Shown here: positions 51,154-59,890 of the stretch, piece by piece
Position numbering within the stretch: the stretch's first letter is position 1
Layout of the letters: each line of letters starts with the position of its first letter
Assembly: GCF_005222845.1 (NCBI RefSeq)
Contig: NZ_STFZ01000016.1
Span: 1 to 64,000, forward strand
Length of the DNA stretch: 64,000 nt
Direction: 5' to 3'
DNA from: Rhizobium sp. FY34
Lineage (GTDB): Bacteria; Pseudomonadota; Alphaproteobacteria; Rhizobiales; Rhizobiaceae
Notes under the pieces: generated by a model
Told to the model about the DNA's origin: nothing
Databases searched by the model: none
What the model saw: the letters and a program-made list of their open reading frames with translations, nothing else
Made by a program: the position numbers and the translations under genes

Positions 51154-51231
51154 TCACCGCACGAGTTTCGGCCAATCGCGCGCGGCCTCCAGGATGTCCT
51201 GTTTGGCTCTCGGCGTAACAACCAGAGCCAT
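51154..51231 (-). pseudogene. ParE toxin remnant (N-terminus only)
   Basis: ATG at 51231 overlaps the ParD stop as TAATG and opens a frame MALVVTPRAKQDILEAARDW, then PKLVR and TGA. The start matches the first helix of ParE toxins, which normally run to about 95-100 aa. Only 25 codons survive, so the toxin is destroyed by a deletion or frameshift. Confidence 0.7.
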
Positions 51232-51509
51232 TAGCGAGACTTCGAAGCAATATAGCGTTCCAGGTCCAGCTCGATATCCCGGAATGCCTGGTCCCCATCA
51301 ATCGGCTCGCCACTGTCCAGCCCTTCCTGGATCAGCGCGTCGAGTTCGCCGGGTGCGAAATTGGCAAGCAACCTGTGCACCTGAAAGGCATTCAGAGCCG
51401 CCGAAACCACTTCATCGGCAGATTTGAAATCGCCGGTTTCCAGAGCGCTCTCAACAATGTCGCTCATGTCCTGGGACAGTTCGATACGGATCGGGTTTGC
51501 GCGCGCCAT
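51231..51509 (-). CDS. ParD-like antitoxin
   Basis: 92 aa. The N-terminal ribbon-helix-helix (NPIRIELSQDMSDIVESALE, then FKSADEVVSAALNAF) binds DNA as a dimer; the C-terminal part wraps around ParE in complete systems. Here the toxin is only a remnant, so the antitoxin is orphaned. ATG 51509 preferred over 51530. Confidence 0.82.
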   Translation of the reverse strand: MARANPIRIELSQDMSDIVESALETGDFKSADEVVSAALNAFQVHRLLANFAPGELDALIQEGLDSGEPIDGDQAFRDIELDLERYIASKSR

Positions 51510-51553
51510 GTCATGCTTCTCCGCTTTCACACAAGCCTAGCGCAACACCGCCC

Positions 51554-51934
51554 TCAATACCAGCCGACGGCCACCTGCGCCTCTTCCGACATGCGCTCCG
51601 GCGTCCATGGCGGGTCAAAGGTCATCGAGACCTCGACGCCGGAAATGCCCTCGACGGAGCCCACCGCATTTTCCACCCAGCCCGGCATTTCGCCGGCCAC
51701 CGGGCAGCCTGGCGCCGTCAGCGTCATCACCACCTTGACCATGCGGTCATCCTCGATATCGATCTTGTAGATCAAACCGAGTTCGAAAATATCTGCGGGA
51801 ATTTCCGGATCATAGACGGTCTTCAGCGCCGCGATCACGTCATCGGACAGGCGCGCCAGTTCCTCCTGCGGAATGGCAGACTGGATCAGCCCTTCGCGGG
51901 CATCCCATTTCAGTTCTGGTTCGTCGATAGCCAT
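51554..51934 (-). CDS. sufT: SufT-like (DUF59/MIP18) Fe-S assembly protein
   Basis: 126 aa. DVIAALKTVYDPEIPADIFELGLIY and MTLTAPGCPVAGEMP are the MIP18/PaaD signature with one conserved Cys. It supports Fe-S maturation. ATG 51934 is 11 bases after the sufS stop, so the two are co-transcribed; in Agrobacterium this position was called sufX. Confidence 0.9.
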   Translation of the reverse strand: MAIDEPELKWDAREGLIQSAIPQEELARLSDDVIAALKTVYDPEIPADIFELGLIYKIDIEDDRMVKVVMTLTAPGCPVAGEMPGWVENAVGSVEGISGVEVSMTFDPPWTPERMSEEAQVAVGWY

Positions 51935-51944
51935 GACAATATCC

Positions 51945-53165
51945 TCAGGCAAAGAAGTTTCGCGCATAATCCAGCGCATCTGCCAGCGCGTCCACTTCGG
52001 CGCGCGTGTTGTACATCGCAAAGGATGCACGGCAAGTGGAGGTCACGCCGAAGCGTTTCAAGAGCGGCATGGCGCAATGAGTGCCGGCCCGCACGGCCAC
52101 ACCCTTGCGATCGATAACCATCGATACATCATGGGCATGGATGCCGGCAATCTCGAAGGAGAAGATCGCCCCCTTGCCCGGAGCATCGCCGATGATGCGC
52201 AGCGCATTGATCGCTTTCAGCCTTTCGTTCGCATAGGCCGTCAGATCCGCCTCATGGGCGGCAATTGCCTCACGGCCGATGCTTTCGATGTAATCCAGCG
52301 CATAGCCCAAGCCGATCGCCTGCACGATTGGCGGCGTACCGGCCTCGAAACGATGCGGTGGATCGTTGTAGGTAACGAAATCCTGGTCCACGTCGATGAT
52401 CATTTCGCCGCCGCCCTGGAAGGGCCGCATCTGCCGGAGCCGTTCCTGCCGACCGTAGAGCACGCCGATGCCGGAGGGGCCATAGAGCTTGTGGCCGGTC
52501 ATCACATACCAGTCGCAGCCGAGATCCTGTACATCGACCGGCATATGCACAGCCGCCTGGCTGCCATCGACGAGAACGGGAATATCCCACTCATGGGCAA
52601 TCCGGCAAACCTCTTTGATCGGCACGACAGTGCCGAGTGCATTCGACATATGCGTGATGGCGACAAGCTTTGTCTTCTCCGTCAGGCATTTCTCGAAATC
52701 CTCGATGTGGAAGGCACCGTCCTCATCCACGGGCACCCAGACCAGCTTGACGCCTTGCCGCTCGCGCAGAAAATGCCAGGGCACGATGTTGGAATGGTGC
52801 TCCATGATGGAGAGGACGATCTCGTCGCCTTCCTTCAGGTGCGGCATGGCATAGCCATAGGCGACGGTGTTGATCGCTTCCGTCGAATTCTTGGTGAAGA
52901 CGATATCATCGATCGACGGCGCATTGAGGAAGCGCCGCACCTTTTCACGCGAAGCCTCATAGGCATCGGTCGCGGCATTCGACAGGTAATGCAGGCCGCG
53001 ATGCACATTGGCATATTCGTGGCTATAGGCATGGCTGATCGCGTCGATCACGCTTTGCGGCTTCTGTGCCGAGGCACCATTGTCCAGATAGACCAGCGGC
53101 TTGCCGTGGACCATGGTGGACAGGATGGGGAAATCCCGGCGGATCGCTTCGACGTCATAGGCCAT
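51945..53165 (-). CDS. sufS: Cysteine desulfurase SufS
   Basis: 406 aa PLP-dependent enzyme of the SufS group. Start MAYDVEAIRRDFPIL, the PLP-lysine in TGHKLYGPSGIGVLYG, and the Cys-bearing RAGTHCAMPLLKRFG. It supplies sulfur to SufBCD. ATG 53165 chosen over a frame start at 53270. Followed directly by the sufT-like gene. Confidence 0.96.
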   Translation of the reverse strand: MAYDVEAIRRDFPILSTMVHGKPLVYLDNGASAQKPQSVIDAISHAYSHEYANVHRGLHYLSNAATDAYEASREKVRRFLNAPSIDDIVFTKNSTEAINTVAYGYAMPHLKEGDEIVLSIMEHHSNIVPWHFLRERQGVKLVWVPVDEDGAFHIEDFEKCLTEKTKLVAITHMSNALGTVVPIKEVCRIAHEWDIPVLVDGSQAAVHMPVDVQDLGCDWYVMTGHKLYGPSGIGVLYGRQERLRQMRPFQGGGEMIIDVDQDFVTYNDPPHRFEAGTPPIVQAIGLGYALDYIESIGREAIAAHEADLTAYANERLKAINALRIIGDAPGKGAIFSFEIAGIHAHDVSMVIDRKGVAVRAGTHCAMPLLKRFGVTSTCRASFAMYNTRAEVDALADALDYARNFFA

Positions 53166-53278
53166 GGGCAGTGATCTCGATATTTGCGCGTCCGGTCCGA
53201 AACGAGGCTCTACGGACCGCAACGACGAAAAACGGATTGGTGCAATGCTCCGGCGCCTTGGCCGGAGCATTGGTCTTA

Positions 53279-54553
53279 TCAGGCGTGCTTTTCGAGCCAG
53301 CTGGAAATGATGGCTTCCAGCGCGTCAACCAGCGCTTCGTCTTCGAGTTCTTCGACAATCTCGGCCACGAAGGCATTCACCAGCATGGCACGCGCCTTGT
53401 TGCGCGGCACGCCGCGCGCCATCAGATAGTAGAGATGGTTGGCATCGATATCGGCAACCGTCGCGCCATGGCCGCACTGCACGTCATCGGCAAAGATTTC
53501 GAGTTCCGGCTTGGCGGAAAACTCGGCCTCGTCCGACATTAGCAGCGTGTTGCAGGCCATGCGGGCATCGGTCTTCTGCGCATCAAGCGCCACCTTGATC
53601 ATGCCCTGGAAAACGCCACGCGCCCGGTCAAACACCACATTGCGGAAGATTTCCGTCGAGGTCGTGTTGGGCACATTATGGCCCAGAACCAGCGTCACAT
53701 CCGTATGCGTATCGCCGCCAAGCAGGTTGACGCCACGAATCTGCAGATCGGACCCCTCGCCCGCCACATCGATGCGCAATTCCTGGCGCACAAGTCTGCC
53801 GCCGGCATTGATCACATAAAGGCGCAGCTTGGCATTGGAGCCGATGCGCACACGCATCTGGCCCAGGTGCGTATCGGAAACGCCCTGCTGTTGCAGCACG
53901 ATCCAGGTCACATCGGCGCCGTCTTCCAGCGAGATATCGGTGACGGAGGAAACGAAGGCTTCACCCTGGCTGACCGACATATGCCGCTCGATCACGGTCG
54001 CCTTCGAACCTGCGCCGAAGCTGACCGGAAAGCGCGTATGCACCTGGCCGGCGCCATGCAGCGCCTGGATTTCGATCGGCTGATCGATCACGCTGCCGGC
54101 TGGAAATTCCAGCACGAAACCGTCGCGCACAAAGGCGCCGTTGATCTTGCCGATCGTATCGTCCCGGTCGATGATCGAAAGACCCGGCGCGGCCGTTCCC
54201 TCGGCCAGCATGGTGGCAAAGGAGGCCACCAGAACGCCATCGACAGAGACCTTGTCATCGGCAATCCCCTGGTTCGTCACGATCACCGGCGCGCCGTCCA
54301 CCAGCACTGCGGGGGCTGCGATCACGGCCACTGGTTCTGCCGCCGGAATGTTGCGGATCAGCGTCTTCAGGTCCGTATAGTGCCAGGCTTCCACCCGGCG
54401 CGTCGGAAGCCCGTTCAGCTTCAGGTCCTGCACCAGCCGGTCACGGGCGCTGATCACGGCACCATTGCCCGGCAATTCGCCCACCTGGGCACCGAACGCC
54501 TCGATCAGCGCAGATTCAGCGGCGGTCTGCCGGCTCGTCGTCTGCATGTTCAT
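53279..54553 (-). CDS. sufD: Fe-S cluster assembly protein SufD
   Basis: 424 aa, the UPF0051 family: a beta-helix core with LEDGADVTWIVLQQQG and the C-terminal DEAEFSAKPELEIFADDVQCGHGATV. It forms the SufBC2D scaffold. ATG 54553 has AAGGA eight bases upstream. It lies 24 bases after sufC. Confidence 0.95.
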   Translation of the reverse strand: MNMQTTSRQTAAESALIEAFGAQVGELPGNGAVISARDRLVQDLKLNGLPTRRVEAWHYTDLKTLIRNIPAAEPVAVIAAPAVLVDGAPVIVTNQGIADDKVSVDGVLVASFATMLAEGTAAPGLSIIDRDDTIGKINGAFVRDGFVLEFPAGSVIDQPIEIQALHGAGQVHTRFPVSFGAGSKATVIERHMSVSQGEAFVSSVTDISLEDGADVTWIVLQQQGVSDTHLGQMRVRIGSNAKLRLYVINAGGRLVRQELRIDVAGEGSDLQIRGVNLLGGDTHTDVTLVLGHNVPNTTSTEIFRNVVFDRARGVFQGMIKVALDAQKTDARMACNTLLMSDEAEFSAKPELEIFADDVQCGHGATVADIDANHLYYLMARGVPRNKARAMLVNAFVAEIVEELEDEALVDALEAIISSWLEKHA

Positions 54554-54577
54554 ACCCAATATCCTTCTCGTGGCGCC

Positions 54578-55333
54578 TCAGGCCGCTTCGCCGATGATGT
54601 CGGCGTAACCATTGGCTTCCAGATCCAGTGCCAGGCTCTTGTCGCCGGTGCGGATGATCTGGCCCTTGTAGAGAACATGGACCGTATCCGGCACGATGTA
54701 ATCGAGCAGGCGCTGGTAATGCGTGATGACGATCACGGCGCGGTCCGGCGAACGCAGCGCATTGACGCCATCGGCAACGATCTTCAGCGCATCGATATCG
54801 AGGCCGGAATCGGTCTCGTCGAGCACGCAGAGCTTTGGCTCGAGCAGTGCCATCTGCAGGATTTCGGCGCGCTTCTTTTCACCGCCCGAGAAGCCGACAT
54901 TCAGCGGACGCTTCAGCATGTCCGGGTTGATCTTCAGCTCGGCAGCAGCCTCCTTGACGCGGCGGATGAAATCCGGCGTCGTCAGTTCCGGCTCGCCGCG
55001 CGCCTTGCGCTGCTCGTTCATCGCTACCTTCAAAAACTGCATGGTGGCAACGCCTGGAATTTCCACCGGGTATTGGAAGGCGAGGAAAATGCCCTTGGAG
55101 GCGCGCTCGGCCGGATCGAGATCCAGAATGCTCTCGCCATTGTAAAGGATCTCGCCCTCGGTCACTTCATAGTCTTCGCGACCCGAAAGAATGTAGGAGA
55201 GCGTCGACTTGCCAGACCCGTTCGGCCCCATGATGGCGGCGACTTCGCCGGCCTTCACGGTGAGATTCAGGCCGCGGATGATCTCGGTACCGTCTTCGGC
55301 AATGCGGGCGTGCAGGTTCTTGATTTCAAGCAT
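54578..55333 (-). CDS. sufC: Fe-S cluster assembly ATPase SufC
   Basis: 251 aa. Walker A GPNGSGKSTLSYI, signature FSGGEKKRAEI, Walker B LCVLDETDSGLDID. It hydrolyses ATP to remodel SufB-SufD. ATG 55333 has AGGAAG upstream. It is separated from sufB by about 830 bases holding the HEPN/MNT pair. Confidence 0.97.
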   Translation of the reverse strand: MLEIKNLHARIAEDGTEIIRGLNLTVKAGEVAAIMGPNGSGKSTLSYILSGREDYEVTEGEILYNGESILDLDPAERASKGIFLAFQYPVEIPGVATMQFLKVAMNEQRKARGEPELTTPDFIRRVKEAAAELKINPDMLKRPLNVGFSGGEKKRAEILQMALLEPKLCVLDETDSGLDIDALKIVADGVNALRSPDRAVIVITHYQRLLDYIVPDTVHVLYKGQIIRTGDKSLALDLEANGYADIIGEAA

Positions 55334-55407
55334 ATTGGTCTTCCTGTCCATAAGGCGGTTCAAGGGCCGCCTGTTCAAGCGTCGTCACAAAGGCGAAAGC
55401 CTTACAT

Positions 55408-55787
55408 TCAATTGCGTGCCAGAAAGTCAGTCATCAACTTTCCCGCATCCTGCATCAGCGCCTCAATTTTCGGCACCAGTGCATCAAATTTTTTCTCATC
55501 GAAATCGGCGACCGTCCCTTTCGGGCTTGGATACCGATAGCGTGTGGCAGCAGGCGAAAGTTCGTCCAGCTCGACAAAGCGCTCGAACAGGTCGTGCCCA
55601 TTGGGAAGCAGGTCCGCCAAGCCTCGGTTTCCAAGACACCCCGCAGCAGCTTTTCGACAGACTGCTGCAGGAAATAGGCCGCCTGCCGACGGTGGTTCGC
55701 CTTGATTTCCAGGGCCACATCAAGTTCTTCCCGCGCCAACTGAAGGAATGACAGGATCCGAAGCCGCCGCAACTCATCGGGTGTCAT
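55408..55787 (-). pseudogene. HEPN-domain protein, frameshifted
   Basis: The first 55 codons (from ATG 55787) encode a HEPN start: ILSFLQLAREELDVALEI and AAYFLQQSVEKLLRGVLETE. The frame then changes, and the natural continuation LADLLPNGHDLFERFVELDE, ending LMTDFLARN, is in the next frame from 55620. One missing G near 55621-55625 (GAGGCTTGG for GAGGGCTTGG) explains the break; restored, the protein would be about 126 aa. The ATG overlaps the MNT stop as TATGA. As it stands the product is probably inactive, unless there is programmed frameshifting or a sequencing error. Confidence 0.75.
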
Positions 55788-56167
55788 ACCGGCACCTCGC
55801 CATAGAGAAGGCGACCATGATCGACAATCTGGCGAACAAAAGACGTATTCAGCCCCAGGCTGGCGCGAAACACCTCAAGATCACACGGCACGACATCCGC
55901 ACCAATGCCGGTTCCCATCAAGGGCGCATAGACCCGGTCGTAATCCTCGCCATCAAATCCACCGGCCTCTTTTGTTACGAGCAGCACATCGAAATCGCTA
56001 TCGGCACGGGCATTGCCGAGCGAACGGCTACCGAAAAGCCAAATCATCTGAGGATCGAGTGCTGCCACCAGTCGATCGACAATCTCCGCCAGCACAGCTT
56101 CCTCGCTGCCGAACGAACCGAAGTTCGCACGGACTGCGCGCAGTGGCTGGTGGAGATCGCTATCCAT
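55784..56167 (-). CDS. MNT-type nucleotidyltransferase (MntA-like antitoxin)
   Basis: 127 aa. The minimal nucleotidyltransferase motif FGSRSLGNARADSDFDVLLV carries the GS and the DxD of the active site. In HEPN/MNT systems MntA AMPylates and silences the HEPN toxin. The start overlaps the sufB stop as TGATG, so it is read with suf. The HEPN partner downstream is frameshifted. Confidence 0.85.
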   Translation of the reverse strand: MDSDLHQPLRAVRANFGSFGSEEAVLAEIVDRLVAALDPQMIWLFGSRSLGNARADSDFDVLLVTKEAGGFDGEDYDRVYAPLMGTGIGADVVPCDLEVFRASLGLNTSFVRQIVDHGRLLYGEVPV

Positions 56168-57636
56168 CAGCCAACGCTTCCTTCCAGTGAAATGCCGATC
56201 AGCTTCTGCGCTTCCACGGCAAATTCCATCGGCAGTTCCTGGATGACTTCCTTGACGAAACCGTTGACGATCAGTGCAATCGCCGCTTCCGTCGGAATAC
56301 CGCGCTGCAGGCAGTAGAACAGCTGGTCCTCGGAAATCTTCGAGGTGGTCGCCTCATGCTCGAACTGCGCAGACGAATTCTTCGCCTCGATATAAGGCAC
56401 CGTATGGGCGCCGCAGCGATCGCCAATCAGCAAACTGTCGCACTGCGTGAAGTTGCGGGCATTGGTTGCCTTACGATGCGCCGTCACCTGGCCGCGATAG
56501 GTGTTCTGCGACACGCCGGCGGCAATGCCCTTGGAGACAATACGGCTCGACGTGTTCTTGCCGAGATGGATCATCTTGGTGCCGCTATCGATCTGCTGAT
56601 GACCATTGGAGACCGCGATCGAGTAGAACTCGCCGCGGCTGTCATCACCGCGCAGGATGCAGCTTGGATATTTCCAGGTGATTGCCGAACCGGTTTCCAC
56701 CTGCGTCCAGGAAATCTTGGAGCGATGGCCACGGCAATCGCCACGCTTGGTGACGAAATTGTAGATGCCGCCCTTGCCCTGCGCATCGCCCGGATACCAG
56801 TTCTGCACGGTCGAATACTTGATTTCGGCATCATCCAGCGCCACCAGTTCGACGACGGCAGCATGCAGCTGGTTTTCGTCGCGCTGCGGGGCCGTGCAGC
56901 CTTCCAGATAGGAGACGTAGGCGCCTTCCTCGGCGATGATCAGCGTGCGCTCGAACTGGCCGGTATTCTTCTCGTTGATGCGGAAATAGGTCGACAATTC
57001 CATCGGGCATCGCACCCCCTTCGGCACGAAGACGAAGGAACCATCGGTGAAGACGGCGGAATTCAGCGTTGCGTAATAGTTGTCGCTGGTCGGCACCACG
57101 GTACCGAGATATTTCTTCACCAGTTCCGGATATTCGCGGATGGCTTCCGAGATCGACATGAAGATCACGCCAGCCTGCGCCAGTTCCTTCTTGAAGGTGG
57201 TGACGACCGAGACGCTGTCGAAGACGGCATCAACGGCAACGCGCGGCTTTTCGACGCCCGCGAGAATTTCCTGCTCGCGCAGCGGAATGCCAAGCTTTTC
57301 ATAGACCTTGAGGATTTCCGGATCGACATCTTCCAGCGAGGTCGGGCCGGGCGTCGTTTTCGGTGCAGCGTAGTAATAGAGATCGTTGAAGTCGATCTTC
57401 GGGTAATCGACGCGCGCCCAATCGGGCTCATCCAGAGTCAGCCAGCGGCGATAGGCGTCAAGACGCCATTCCAGCATCCAGTCCGGTTCCTGCTTCTTGG
57501 CAGAAATGAAGCGGATAATGTCTTCGGACAGGCCCTTGGGAGCCTTGTCGACTTCGATCACGGTTTCGAAGCCATACTTGTACTGGTCCACATCGATCTG
57601 GCGAACCTGATCGATCGTATCCTGCACAGCAGCCAT
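56167..57636 (-). CDS. sufB: Fe-S cluster assembly protein SufB
   Basis: 489 aa. The UPF0051 core includes [40 protein letters not shown] and [20 protein letters not shown], with the C-terminal [20 protein letters not shown]. It is the main scaffold subunit. A 7-bp hairpin (TGCCGGA / TCCGGCA, 57653-57674) lies just upstream, between sufS2 and sufB, and may modulate expression. Confidence 0.97.
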   Translation of the reverse strand: MAAVQDTIDQVRQIDVDQYKYGFETVIEVDKAPKGLSEDIIRFISAKKQEPDWMLEWRLDAYRRWLTLDEPDWARVDYPKIDFNDLYYYAAPKTTPGPTSLEDVDPEILKVYEKLGIPLREQEILAGVEKPRVAVDAVFDSVSVVTTFKKELAQAGVIFMSISEAIREYPELVKKYLGTVVPTSDNYYATLNSAVFTDGSFVFVPKGVRCPMELSTYFRINEKNTGQFERTLIIAEEGAYVSYLEGCTAPQRDENQLHAAVVELVALDDAEIKYSTVQNWYPGDAQGKGGIYNFVTKRGDCRGHRSKISWTQVETGSAITWKYPSCILRGDDSRGEFYSIAVSNGHQQIDSGTKMIHLGKNTSSRIVSKGIAAGVSQNTYRGQVTAHRKATNARNFTQCDSLLIGDRCGAHTVPYIEAKNSSAQFEHEATTSKISEDQLFYCLQRGIPTEAAIALIVNGFVKEVIQELPMEFAVEAQKLIGISLEGSVG

Positions 57637-57775
57637 GTTCAGTCTCCAATCTTGCCGGAATCAAGGGTCCGGCAGCTTGTCAGTATTGGGCGGGTTAGCC
57701 CACATGTGGTGGCCAAAAGGCGATTTTCCCACCTCTTGGCAAGTAGATTCTTGTCTTTTCGCAGATCCGGACCGC

Positions 57776-58942
57776 TTATGCGGCCTGGCCTGCCGGTCTT
57801 CGCCGTCCGGCAACCTTGCCAAAGGCGACAAGTGCCGCATCGATGTCGGTGTCTGTCGTGTCTGGCCCCAGCGATATACGCAGAGCCCCGAGGCCCGGAT
57901 CGCAGCCCATCGCCGCCAGAACATGGCTTTCGCCCACCTTGCCGGAGGCGCAGGCAGCACCGGCCGATAGCGCCACGCCTTCCAGATCAAAGGCGATCTG
58001 CCCGGTTTCCGATTTCAATCCCGGCAGGGTGAAAAACGTCGTATTGGCCACGCGTTCGACATCCGCACCATGCACGATCAGGTCAGCAGCCAGGGCGCGC
58101 ATGCCAGCCTCGAGCCTGAAGCGCAGACCGCCGATCCGCACCGAGCGCTCGCCAAGAAGCGCCAACGCCTCTTCAGCGGCCGCACCAAAGCCGATAATGC
58201 CCGGAAAATTCTCGGTGCCCGAACGATGGCCTTTTTCCTGGCCACCGCCGCGAATGAGCGGCAGCGGCATCATCACCTCGCCGCGCGCCACCAAGGCGCC
58301 AACGCCCTTCGGGCCGCCGATCTTGTGCGAGGATATGATCAGGAAATCCGCACCCAGTTCTGCCATATCGACAGGGATACGTCCGACGGCCTGTACCGCA
58401 TCCACCACCAGCAGACCGCCCTTGGCATGGAGAAGTCGTGCGGCGTCCGCAACCGGCTGGATGACACCCGTCTCATTGTTGACGAGCATCAGGGCCAGCA
58501 TCGGCAGGCCAAGGTTCGAATCATGGGCTTCAAGCGCATTGGTCAGCGCATCCAGATCCAGAAGCCCAGTGCGGGTCACAGGGATTTCACTCACTGAATC
58601 GGGAGCAAACCGCCCGCCTTCGCGCAATGCTGGATGCTCGATGGCCGAAACATAGAGATGCCCGACGGCAAGCGGCGCACGACCCATGCGAAACTGCGGT
58701 GTCAGCACCATATTGGCCGCTTCGGTTGCGCCGCTGGTAAAAGTCACCGCCTGGGAATCGGCACCGACAAGCGCTGAAACCTGCGCCCTTGCGCGCGCCA
58801 AAGCGGCGCGCGCTGCACGGCCTTCGCCATGCACGGAAGAGGCATTGCCGGGCAGGTCATAGGCATCCATCATGGCCTGACGGGCAGCACGCGACAGCGG
58901 CGCCGTGGCATTCCAATCCAGATATGTGCGCGCAATTGCCAT
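57776..58942 (-). CDS. sufS2: Cysteine desulfurase, first gene of the suf operon (sufS2-type)
   Basis: 388 aa, IscS/NifS-type PLP enzyme. TYLDWNATAPLSRAARQAM at the start, the PLP-lysine in ISSHKIGGPKGVGALV, and the catalytic Cys in SAGAACASGKVGESHVL. Provides sulfur for Fe-S assembly. ATG 58942 fits the family; the longer frame reaches 59053. It is led by the Irr-type box upstream and followed by sufB after 139 bases. Confidence 0.93.
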   Translation of the reverse strand: MAIARTYLDWNATAPLSRAARQAMMDAYDLPGNASSVHGEGRAARAALARARAQVSALVGADSQAVTFTSGATEAANMVLTPQFRMGRAPLAVGHLYVSAIEHPALREGGRFAPDSVSEIPVTRTGLLDLDALTNALEAHDSNLGLPMLALMLVNNETGVIQPVADAARLLHAKGGLLVVDAVQAVGRIPVDMAELGADFLIISSHKIGGPKGVGALVARGEVMMPLPLIRGGGQEKGHRSGTENFPGIIGFGAAAEEALALLGERSVRIGGLRFRLEAGMRALAADLIVHGADVERVANTTFFTLPGLKSETGQIAFDLEGVALSAGAACASGKVGESHVLAAMGCDPGLGALRISLGPDTTDTDIDAALVAFGKVAGRRRPAGQAA

Positions 58943-59055
58943 TGCCTGCTTCGGTTCCCGGTCTAGATCTTTGAGGCGCGACGCATTTTCCTTGAAATTT
59001 TCGCCGCGCATGCCGTATGAGACGACCAACTGGGCCGCCAGAGGCGGACCCAACT

Positions 59056-59084
59056 TTCGAATGGTTCTAAAGTGTTTTTAGAAA
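59056..59084. promoter_or_regulatory. Irr-type iron control element (ICE box) upstream of suf
   Basis: TTTCGAATGGTTCTAAA matches the ICE consensus TTTAGAA-N3-TTCTAAA with one mismatch, and a third half-site TTTAGAA follows at 59078-59084. It lies 114 bases upstream of sufS2 and 72 bases upstream of the divergent hydrolase. Irr is the heme-responsive iron regulator of rhizobia, and suf is a known target in Agrobacterium. Confidence 0.6.
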
Positions 59085-59155
59085 AGCTGAGCGTGTTCGT
59101 CAAGTCAACGCGCTTATCAAACACTTGGAAACATCAAAAATTGACCGGAGTACAG

Positions 59156-59833
59156 ATGCCCGAAGTGATTTTCAACGGCCCCGCCGGCCGTCTCGAAGGA
59201 CGCTACCAGCCTTCCAAGGAAAAGAGCGCCCCGATCGCCATCATTCTGCACCCGCATCCGCAGTTCGGTGGCACGATGAACAATCAGATCGTCTACCAGC
59301 TGTTCTACATGTTCCAGAAGCGCGGCTTCACCACGCTGCGGTTCAATTTCCGTGGCATTGGCCGCAGCCAGGGCGAATTCGACCATGGTGCCGGCGAATT
59401 GTCGGATGCCGCATCGGCGCTCGACTGGGTGCAGAGCCTGCATCCCGATTCAAAGAGCTGCTGGGTTGCCGGCTACTCCTTCGGCTCCTGGATCGGCATG
59501 CAGCTTCTGATGCGCCGCCCGGAAATCGAAGGTTTCATGTCGATCGCACCGCAGCCGAACACCTATGATTTCTCCTTCCTCGCCCCCTGCCCGTCTTCCG
59601 GCCTGATCATCAACGGCGATTCAGACAAGGTTGCGCCGGAAAAGGATGTCAACGGCCTCGTCGAGAAGCTGAAGACCCAGAAAGGCATTCTCATCACCCA
59701 CCGTACGGTGGAAGGTGCAAACCATTTCTTCAATGGCAAGGTCGAGCACCTGATGGGCGAATGCGAGGACTATCTCGATCGTCGCCTGAATGGCGAACTG
59801 GTGCCGGAACCGGCCGCCAAGCGCATCCGCTAA
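59156..59833 (+). CDS. Alpha/beta hydrolase
   Basis: 225 aa. Oxyanion-hole strand IILHPHPQFGGTMNN, nucleophile elbow GYSFGSW, the acid in NGDSDKVAPEKD and the catalytic His in GANHFF. No signal peptide; cytosolic esterase-like enzyme of unknown substrate. ATG 59156 has CGGAG upstream. Its promoter region is shared with sufS2. Confidence 0.9.
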   Translation: MPEVIFNGPAGRLEGRYQPSKEKSAPIAIILHPHPQFGGTMNNQIVYQLFYMFQKRGFTTLRFNFRGIGRSQGEFDHGAGELSDAASALDWVQSLHPDSKSCWVAGYSFGSWIGMQLLMRRPEIEGFMSIAPQPNTYDFSFLAPCPSSGLIINGDSDKVAPEKDVNGLVEKLKTQKGILITHRTVEGANHFFNGKVEHLMGECEDYLDRRLNGELVPEPAAKRIR

Positions 59834-59858
59834 AGACCACCAAGAGCAAGACATCAGA

Positions 59859-59883
59859 AACGGTCCTTCGGGGCCGTTTTTTT
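59859..59883 (+). terminator. Terminator of the hydrolase gene
   Basis: AACGGTCC / GGGCCGTT stem (one G-T pair) with a TTCG tetraloop, then TTTTT. Confidence 0.85.
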
Positions 59884-59890
59884 ATGGGTA

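Noticed and set aside
59087-59105. TGA-N9-TCA resembling a RirA iron-responsive operator
   Set aside because: Only the outer triplets match; the inner bases are not palindromic or A/T-rich, so the match is likely chance.
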